Of a stretch of 64,000 nucleotides of DNA, positions 59,401 through 64,000 are shown one piece after another (within the stretch, counting starts at the first letter, position 1; each line of letters begins with the position of its first letter). Origin of the DNA: Bacteroidota bacterium (lineage in GTDB: Bacteria; Bacteroidota; Bacteroidia; Chitinophagales; Chitinophagaceae); contig JAGWUV010000011.1 in assembly GCA_028875875.1 (NCBI GenBank), positions 25,649 through 89,648 on the forward strand, written 5' to 3'. The notes below the pieces were generated by a model. The model saw only the letters and a list, made by a program, of their open reading frames with translations, was not told the DNA's origin and ran no database searches. Made by a program: the position numbers and the translations under genes.

Positions 59401-59487
59401 GATCTGAAAAAAGAGGCAACAGATAAGCTGGCATTGGTAGTGGCGGAGAAAAATAAATCACAAAAAGTAGATCAAGAACAACAGTAA
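56440..59487 (+). CDS. giant TPR-repeat exported protein
   Basis: 1015 aa. Signal peptide (FKNIIPILLLTSVTTGVFAQ). The rest is a long array of tetratricopeptide repeats from about residue 30 to the end, with recurrent WFMKEQYSLAYPAF, YFDKKDYADALTYYNKSG, KGKPITYSEEDS-type helical pairs and AYPNSSESDEAIEYI-like spacers. A signal-peptide-directed repeat solenoid of this size probably sits in the periplasm and binds partner proteins. First gene of a three-gene operon: 12 bases before the barrel gene. ATG 56440; the frame opens with a TTG at 56413, which is less likely. Confidence 0.88.
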   Translation: MQIFKNIIPILLLTSVTTGVFAQATKINNDPDAEFKTAKEWFMKEQYSLAYPAFKTMYNEKGKYSAFPFTLQLELKYYYVLCGLKLNDTAAEHMAVEFIELEHNVPRVQMMCYHLGEYYFDKKDYADALTYYNKSGIDNLSNEEIAAMKFHKAYVYFTMQRFKDARPLFNAIRQIKSDPNYMDANYYYGFICFSEKNYNEALEAFTIAESHPDYQNVIPFYIAEIYYFQGEHDKALDYAEKLIKKGGQYYDLQLKQLAGHLLFDGKEYDRATPYLEEYVAKTEKIRPEDMYELSYCYYAGGNYTKAIDGFKQLSGKEDSLAQNSMYLLADAYLKTNQKANARNAFLFCSLNNSNPAQKEVSSFNYAKLSYELGYLDVALRALQNFITNYPSSPYVQEAKELQISVLAKTSNFKDALTLFESLPMQSENVKKVYPVILYGRATELINDQQTDKADALFTRIMQIPYNTQQLPLVYFWKGEIAYRKADIDAAINYFANYLKDPVTNGEVNIANARYNIAYCLMKKEEYTKALQYFQQVSRTLTPNASPIQADAYIRSADCYFMNKNFRQALAMYENVINMNMKGADYAMYQKAIIAGATNKNAEKIALLQSLSNRYPASTLLPEADLEVANTYMADEKFNEAITPLQSILKNKSAEPLWPKAYLKSGVAYFNLNKNDDALSQFKQLVAKYPNSSESDEAIEYIRNIFVENQQPSEFVAFMKQNGKPITYSEEDSLTYRSAQIKYDDKDFNNALSGFAAYLSKFPDGRYAIEANYFSAEINIVNKNSKDALTYYNAVAAKAPNKYAERSALQSARIYYFDLKDYSNAEKYFILLKSLATQQENKLEAMRGLLRCQFKLQQWKDAVANAQDLLLEKGIAADDRMMANMVLGKSYQLDNQLDDASNAYKQVVSAGISEFGAEAQYHVAEILLQQDKLKDAEKAGFEVIKKFGSYQFWVTKSYILLGDVYFKEKDYFNAEATYKSVVENATIDDLKKEATDKLALVVAEKNKSQKVDQEQQ

Positions 59488-59499
59488 AACATAATTGGA

Positions 59500-61305
59500 A
59501 TGAAACATCTGTCTAAAATATTCGTCCTTGCTTTAGTAGCTATATTGCCCTTTACTGTTGTGAATGCACAACATAAACATAAGAAAAAGAGAGCAGCTGT
59601 TACAGCTTCTAAAAAAGCTGTTGCGAAGAAGAAAACGGGGAGCAAAAAAAAAGGCATTAAATCGAGAAAAAAGGAAACGCTTGTAGAGCGTGCGAATGAT
59701 AATTCTATCGGTAATGTAAAGATTGAAACTCCGGCAGTAGTTCAGGCAGATACTGTTATGCCTCGTGTTGTTACGGTAACATCTTCATTCAAACCCTCAT
59801 TGCGTAATGCTGCAAAAATCAATTTTACTGCGGCCACGCCTTTGGCTGATTCATCGAGGTTACCTTTAAATTATAGCATTCCTTCACAAAGCTTATTCTT
59901 TATCTACCAACCGGTTGCTATTAAACCGCTTGAATTACCTTCTGATAGTGTTTTAAATTGGGTGAATAATGAATATATCAAACTTGGATTCGGTAATTAT
60001 ACCACTCCTTATGTTGAAGCGGGGATTGCATTGGGGAAAAGCCCTGCACAACAAATTTTACTGCATGGCCAGTTTACATCTTCCAAAGGACCATTAACCT
60101 ATCAGCAGTTTTCAAAAACAGGAGTTGATGCAGATGGCATTTTTACAACAAAAAATAACTTGGAGATCAATAGCAAATTATTTTATAATAACAGCAACCA
60201 GTTTAAGTACGGCTTCACGTCTGGTACTTTTACTAAAGAACAATTGCAGCAACAGTTCAATACAGTTGGTTTTGAGTTAGGACTGAAAAACAAAAGTGTG
60301 AACGATTATGGTCTTACTTATCATCCACAAATAAAACTTTCTTCTTTCTTCGATAATAATGGTGCAAGTGAATTTGATGTTATAGCAAATGCTCCAGTTA
60401 CTAAGGAAATAGGAAAAATGTTTGCATTTCATGTAGCTGCTACTGCTGATATTACCTCATTAAATACAGCTGCACAAATTCATAATAATCTTGTGTATCT
60501 TAATACTGGCGTGCAGTTTAAAACACCCAATTTCAAACTGAATGCAGGTGTGCAGCCTTCCTGGGATAACAGCAACTTTTCTTTATTGCCTGATGTTTCA
60601 GCAGAAGCTAAACTGAGGGACGAATCTTTTATATTACTTGCCGGATGGCACGGATATTTTCAAAAGAATAGTTACCAAAGCCTTGTAGGTTATAATCCAT
60701 GGATTAGTCAACCCTTATCACTTACAAATACAAAGTTTACAGAGCAATATGCCGGTTTTAAGGGAAGTGCAGGAAAACATATTACCTATAACGCTACCTT
60801 ATCCTTTCTGAAAATAGAAAACCAGGCATTGTTTGTAAACAGCCTGTTGGCCAACAACTCACAGAGTTTTGATATCCTGTACGAACCTAAATTAGAAGCA
60901 CTAAAACTGCATGGCGAATTATCTTATACCGAGCAGGAAAAATTTATATTCACAGCAGCAGCAGATTATTTTCAATATACCAACCAGCAACAATATGATA
61001 AGCCGTGGGGTTTGTTGCCACTGCAGGTTACAGGTACGATGAAGTACAAACTGAACAAAGATTTTATGCTGAAGTCTGATCTTTTTGTAATGGATGGTGC
61101 CTGGTACCGCAATCCTGCCACCCTGGAATCACAGAAAGCAAAAGCGGCTTTCGATATGAATGTAGGGGCCGAATACAGCATCGCCCCAAGACTTAATCTC
61201 TGGCTTAATTTCAACAACTTATTCAACAATAAATACCAACGCTGGAACCAATATGAAGTATTAGGCTTTAATGTTTTGGCAGGAGTTGTATATTCGTTCA
61301 GATAA
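59500..61305 (+). CDS. putative outer-membrane beta-barrel protein
   Basis: 601 aa. Signal peptide (IFVLALVAILPFTVVNAQ), then a strongly basic Lys-rich stretch (HKHKKKRAAVTASKKAVAKKKTGSKKKGIKSRKK), then residues from about 75 on show alternating aromatic strands (YIKLGFGNYTTPYVEAGIAL, KLHGELSYTEQEKFIF, FDMNVGAEYSIAPRLNLWLNFNNLFNNKYQRW) ending in AGVVYSFR with a terminal aromatic-Arg, as in outer-membrane barrels. No TonB plug, so not a classical receptor. The basic segment could bind peptidoglycan or nucleic acid. Between the TPR and HU-fold genes. Confidence 0.82.
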   Translation: MKHLSKIFVLALVAILPFTVVNAQHKHKKKRAAVTASKKAVAKKKTGSKKKGIKSRKKETLVERANDNSIGNVKIETPAVVQADTVMPRVVTVTSSFKPSLRNAAKINFTAATPLADSSRLPLNYSIPSQSLFFIYQPVAIKPLELPSDSVLNWVNNEYIKLGFGNYTTPYVEAGIALGKSPAQQILLHGQFTSSKGPLTYQQFSKTGVDADGIFTTKNNLEINSKLFYNNSNQFKYGFTSGTFTKEQLQQQFNTVGFELGLKNKSVNDYGLTYHPQIKLSSFFDNNGASEFDVIANAPVTKEIGKMFAFHVAATADITSLNTAAQIHNNLVYLNTGVQFKTPNFKLNAGVQPSWDNSNFSLLPDVSAEAKLRDESFILLAGWHGYFQKNSYQSLVGYNPWISQPLSLTNTKFTEQYAGFKGSAGKHITYNATLSFLKIENQALFVNSLLANNSQSFDILYEPKLEALKLHGELSYTEQEKFIFTAAADYFQYTNQQQYDKPWGLLPLQVTGTMKYKLNKDFMLKSDLFVMDGAWYRNPATLESQKAKAAFDMNVGAEYSIAPRLNLWLNFNNLFNNKYQRWNQYEVLGFNVLAGVVYSFR

Positions 61306-61314
61306 TTGAACAAG

Positions 61315-61884
61315 ATGTACGAGTTGTTTTATAAATATCTTATCCTGAATAAAAAAGCAGGTATTCCCGGAATTGGCAATTTTGAGGTTCAATCCGTGCC
61401 TGCACATTTGGATTTTGTAACTAAAACAATTTCGGCTCCTGCACAAAGTATTCGTTTTGATACAGAAAAGGTTTCGCTCGACAGGTCTTTCTACAACTAC
61501 CTTTCACGTGAATTGAATGTAAACGAGATCGAAGCCATCAACCAATTTAACGAGTTTTCTCACAAGTTGAAAGATATCGCTGTAAAAGGCGGCGTACAGT
61601 TGCCCGGTATTGGCATTCTGCACCGTAGTCTTGATGGGGAAGTGTCTTTCAGGGAAGAAAAACATGATCCTGTTTTTACAACCATTCATCTCAACGCATC
61701 TCCGGCCGCCGATGCCAATCTTGTTGACCTCTACGGCTCAGGCGAAACACGTATTATCACCCAGGATGTTCCACATGAAGAAGAAGAGAAAATTGTGATG
61801 AAGGATAAGGAAGATTACTGGTGGGTATATGCCATTGTATTGGCATTATTGGGTGTTGGAGCACTCCTGTACTATTATATTTAA
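61315..61884 (+). CDS. HU-CCDC81-type protein with C-terminal membrane anchor
   Basis: 189 aa from ATG 61315 (MYELFYKYLILNKKAGIPGIGNF); a TTG three codons earlier also fits. Two tandem HU-like folds of the CCDC81 bacterial type (ILNKKAGIPGIGNFEVQSV; VKGGVQLPGIGILHRSLDG), each with the Gly-Ile-Gly turn of HU proteins. An acidic linker (PHEEEEKIVMKDKEDY) and a single transmembrane helix (WWVYAIVLALLGVGALLYYYI) end the protein. Related proteins in the phylum often add a periplasmic SPOR domain after the helix; this one stops at the membrane. Nine bases after the barrel gene: same operon. Confidence 0.85.
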   Translation: MYELFYKYLILNKKAGIPGIGNFEVQSVPAHLDFVTKTISAPAQSIRFDTEKVSLDRSFYNYLSRELNVNEIEAINQFNEFSHKLKDIAVKGGVQLPGIGILHRSLDGEVSFREEKHDPVFTTIHLNASPAADANLVDLYGSGETRIITQDVPHEEEEKIVMKDKEDYWWVYAIVLALLGVGALLYYYI

Positions 61885-61907
61885 TCAGATACCAACTTTA
61901 GCTTTAC

Positions 61908-61930
61908 ATGGCATCGTCCCTTGCGTCGCA
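61908..61930 (+). repeat. dispersed repeat, copy C (contains methyltransferase start)
   Basis: ATGGCATCGTCCCTTGCG-type block, 22 of 23 bases identical to the left part of copy A at 26149. It covers the first seven or eight codons of the methyltransferase. Confidence 0.7.
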
Positions 61931-62852
61931 ATCACTTCATCAACATAGCAATGAGCAACATATCGTTCACTATACACAGTGCCCCGTGTGCGGCTCGGAA
62001 CAAATTCGGCCTGTACTACAGGTGCAAGATTTTACGGTGAGCCAGCAAAATTTCGTAGTATGGCATTGCAATGATTGTACGTTTCGTTTTACACAAGATG
62101 TTCCTGATGCCACTACTATCGGGCCTTTTTATCAGTCCACTGCTTATGTTTCTCATTCCGATACGCAGGAAGGCCTCATTAACAGGTTGTACCACATGGT
62201 GCGGAATTATACATTACAATCCAAGAGAAAACTGGTACAACGGGCAGTAGGTGTACGAAGTGGTAGTTTGTTGGATGTAGGTGCAGGCACCGGGGCTTTC
62301 TCTGCCGTAATGCAGCAGAACGGCTGGCAGATCACAGCCTTAGAACCTGATGAAACGGCCCGCCGCAATGCAAAAGAAAAACACGGATTAACCTTGCAAA
62401 GTCCTGAAGCTTTGTACACTTTAACTAATGATGCTTTTGATGCTATCACTTTATGGCATGTGTTAGAGCATGTACACGATTTACAAGGCTACATGCAAAC
62501 ATTTCAACGCATTTTGAAAAGTAGTGGCAGGCTCGTGATTGCCGTTCCGAACTATACAAGTTATGATGCTTCCTTGTACAAAGAGTTTTGGGCTGCTTAC
62601 GATGTGCCCAGGCATCTCTATCATTTTTCCCCTGCTTCTATTGAAAAGCTGGCAGCACAACACGGCTTTAGTGTAGAAAAGCACTTGCCTATGTGGTTCG
62701 ACAGTGTATATGTTTCTATGCTGAGTGAACAATACAAAACCGGTAAAGGCAATTTCCTGAAAGCATTGTGTAACGGGTTACTTTCTAATCTTAGAGTGAT
62801 CGGTAATCCATCCAAATGCAGTTCTGTGATCTATGTGTTGAAGAAGAAATAA
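61908..62852 (+). CDS. class I SAM-dependent methyltransferase with N-terminal zinc ribbon
   Basis: 314 aa. N-terminal Cys pairs CPVCGS and HCNDCTF form a zinc ribbon; then LLDVGAGTGAFSAVMQQNG (SAM motif I), TALEPDE (motif II acidic end), ITLWHVLEHV and GRLVIAVPNYTSYD. It resembles methyltransferases for sugar or lipid-linked sugar modification. The first seven residues (MASSLAS) come from the dispersed repeat, so the real start may be this repeat-supplied ATG or an alternative not visible here. 23 bases after the HU-fold gene; could be in the same transcript. Confidence 0.88.
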   Translation: MASSLASQSLHQHSNEQHIVHYTQCPVCGSEQIRPVLQVQDFTVSQQNFVVWHCNDCTFRFTQDVPDATTIGPFYQSTAYVSHSDTQEGLINRLYHMVRNYTLQSKRKLVQRAVGVRSGSLLDVGAGTGAFSAVMQQNGWQITALEPDETARRNAKEKHGLTLQSPEALYTLTNDAFDAITLWHVLEHVHDLQGYMQTFQRILKSSGRLVIAVPNYTSYDASLYKEFWAAYDVPRHLYHFSPASIEKLAAQHGFSVEKHLPMWFDSVYVSMLSEQYKTGKGNFLKALCNGLLSNLRVIGNPSKCSSVIYVLKKK

Positions 62853-62856
62853 CGGC

Positions 62857-63669
62857 TTAATTGAACTGTATTTCAAATACCCTAGGCCAGTATTTCCCGG
62901 TAATAAAGAAGTGTTTTGTTTTGGCATCGTAAGCAATACCGTTCAGTACATCAATGGTGCCGATGTCTTTTGGATTTATATTCTTTTGCAGGATACCTGT
63001 CAGATCAGCCTGTGCCACTACTTTACCTGTAGCAGGATCGATCTTTACAATTTTATCTGACTGCCATACATTGGCATAAATAAAGCCATTTACATATTCC
63101 AGTTCATTTATGTTCGATAATCCACCGTTGTTATCTACCACACCAATGCGTTTCACTTCTTTAAAAGTTTCAGGATCGCGGTAATAAAGATTGTTAGAAC
63201 CATTATCCATGATAATGTACTTACCATCATTCGTCATGCCCCAACCTTCGCCATCATAGGTAAAAGTGTTCAGTAATTTGAAAGTCTTGGCATCATACAC
63301 AAAACATTTCTGTTCTTTATAAGTAAGCTGGTAGATCTTCCCGTTCAATAAGGTAACGCCTTCCCCAAAATATTCTTTAGCAAGGTTTATCTTCTGCATT
63401 TCGTTGCCCGTTTTTAATTCAACTCTTGCCAGTTTGCTTTTGCCGGTATAATCAGGATCACCGCCGCTTTCGTATAAAAAGCCATCGTGGTATTCCAGGC
63501 CTTCTGTAAAAGATTCCGGGTTGTGCGGATAGATGTTGGTAATGGTATAACTCATAGTAGCGGGTGGCGTACTGTAAATATTGCTGTTAGAAGCATCATC
63601 TGAAGAGGATGCATTATGACAGCCAGCTACAATCAATGCCAGGGTTCCGAAAAGAATTGTTTTTTTCAT
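62857..63669 (-). CDS. glutaminyl-peptide cyclotransferase, lipoprotein
   Basis: 270 aa from ATG 63669. Lipoprotein signal (FGTLALIVAGC). Beta-propeller glutamine cyclotransferase family: NPESFTEGLEYHDGFLYESGG, YFGEGVTLLNGKIYQLTYKEQ, DNGSNNLYYRDPETFKEVK, INELEYVNGFIYANVWQSDKIVKID, LNGIAYDAKTKHFFITGKYWPRVFEI. Forms N-terminal pyroglutamate on exported proteins, presumably protecting them from aminopeptidases. Convergent with the methyltransferase. Confidence 0.9.
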   Translation of the reverse strand: MKKTILFGTLALIVAGCHNASSSDDASNSNIYSTPPATMSYTITNIYPHNPESFTEGLEYHDGFLYESGGDPDYTGKSKLARVELKTGNEMQKINLAKEYFGEGVTLLNGKIYQLTYKEQKCFVYDAKTFKLLNTFTYDGEGWGMTNDGKYIIMDNGSNNLYYRDPETFKEVKRIGVVDNNGGLSNINELEYVNGFIYANVWQSDKIVKIDPATGKVVAQADLTGILQKNINPKDIGTIDVLNGIAYDAKTKHFFITGKYWPRVFEIQFN

Positions 63670-63721
63670 GTAACTAATATGAGCTAAAAAAATCAACCGA
63701 AAAAAATTACTGCGTTAAAAC

Positions 63722-64000
63722 TTATACATTGAACCTGAAGTGCATGATATCGCCATCCTTCACCAGATATTCTTTTCCTTCAATACGCAGTTTGCCGTTA
63801 TCACGACAAGCGGCTTCACTGCCATACTTGATAAAGTCTTCGTAAGCGATCACTTCCGCTTTAATAAAACCTTTTTCAAAATCAGTGTGTATTACACTAG
63901 CGGCCTGTGGTGCTTTCCATCCTTTATGAATGGTCCATGCTCTTACTTCCTGCACACCGGCGGTGAAATAAGTGTCGAGGTTTAGTAGTTGATAAGCGGA
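63722..64000 (-). CDS. ychF: ribosome-binding ATPase YchF, 3' end (5' part outside window)
   Basis: The reading frame is open to the right edge, 93 codons visible. They encode the C-terminal TGS domain of Ych[82 protein letters not shown]. The GTPase domain and the NKxE-type ATP-specificity motif lie beyond the window. YchF is an ATP-preferring Obg-family protein that binds ribosomes and modulates stress responses. Confidence 0.95.
   Translation of the reverse strand, partial: SAYQLLNLDTYFTAGVQEVRAWTIHKGWKAPQAASVIHTDFEKGFIKAEVIAYEDFIKYGSEAACRDNGKLRIEGKEYLVKDGDIMHFRFNV

Overview
The window reads as a chromosomal segment of a Bacteroidota bacterium, most likely in or near the family Chitinophagaceae. 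The evidence is the AT-leaning base composition, start regions without strong Shine-Dalgarno sequences, and repeated TAnnTTTG -7 promoter boxes. Family content fits too: DUF4290, DUF3810, DUF6526, DUF4395 and DUF6132 proteins, the bacillithiol protein YtxJ, a CarboxypepD_reg/TonB-dependent receptor, a CCDC81-type HU protein with a membrane anchor, a subclass B1 metallo-beta-lactamase, and the DUF177-rpmF-plsX gene order. Nearly all of it is ordinary core genome. The only clear mobile element is one intact IS3-family insertion sequence (12362-13712).

Layout. 1-6400: an NtrC-type regulator cut by the window edge, a CarH-like MerR/B12 regulator, signal peptidase I, cytidine deaminase, a coiled-coil exported protein with a frameshift, and a DUF4290 protein with an RGG-rich tail. 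6400-14000: an accessory stretch of small lipoproteins, acetyltransferase, B1 metallo-beta-lactamase + SRPBCC pair, alpha/beta hydrolase, ferredoxin, a frameshifted small gene and the IS element. 14000-31300: metabolic genes. These are fructose-bisphosphate aldolase, a metal/cobalamin-type binding protein, an M1 peptidase + DUF2252 pair, threonine synthase-like enzyme, a cystathionine beta-synthase-like enzyme + LysR pair, DUF177-rpmF-plsX, dCTP deaminase, 4'-phosphopantetheinyl transferase, LysR + YeiH, and a kinase-like protein + DUF2130 pair. 31300-46000: a hybrid histidine kinase, tRNA-Leu(GAG), argS, gtrA, dnaK, ribF, purM, ftsE, a redox-type mini-operon (small lipoprotein, ytxJ, DUF6132), mpl and a DnaQ-like exonuclease. 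46000-64000: a polyprenol-phosphate sugar transferase, EamA transporter, beta-propeller + TonB receptor pair, dihydrolipoamide acyltransferase, cinA, thioesterase, a three-gene envelope operon (giant TPR protein, outer-membrane barrel, HU-fold tail-anchored protein), a methyltransferase, glutaminyl cyclotransferase and the 3' end of ychF.

Most interesting observations. (1) The TPR / beta-barrel / HU-membrane operon at 56440-61884 could link outer membrane, periplasm and a DNA-binding-type fold. (2) Two genes are each split by a one-base frame change lying exactly on a canonical -1 slippery heptamer (4731-4737 and 12156-12162). Homopolymer sequencing error is a serious alternative for both. 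(3) A dispersed repeat occurs in three places, and one copy supplies the start codon of a methyltransferase. (4) A MerR regulator keeps the W-x9-EH and histidine signature of adenosylcobalamin photoreceptors. (5) A B1 metallo-beta-lactamase has every zinc ligand intact. No CRISPR array, prophage, secretion cluster or defence island was seen.
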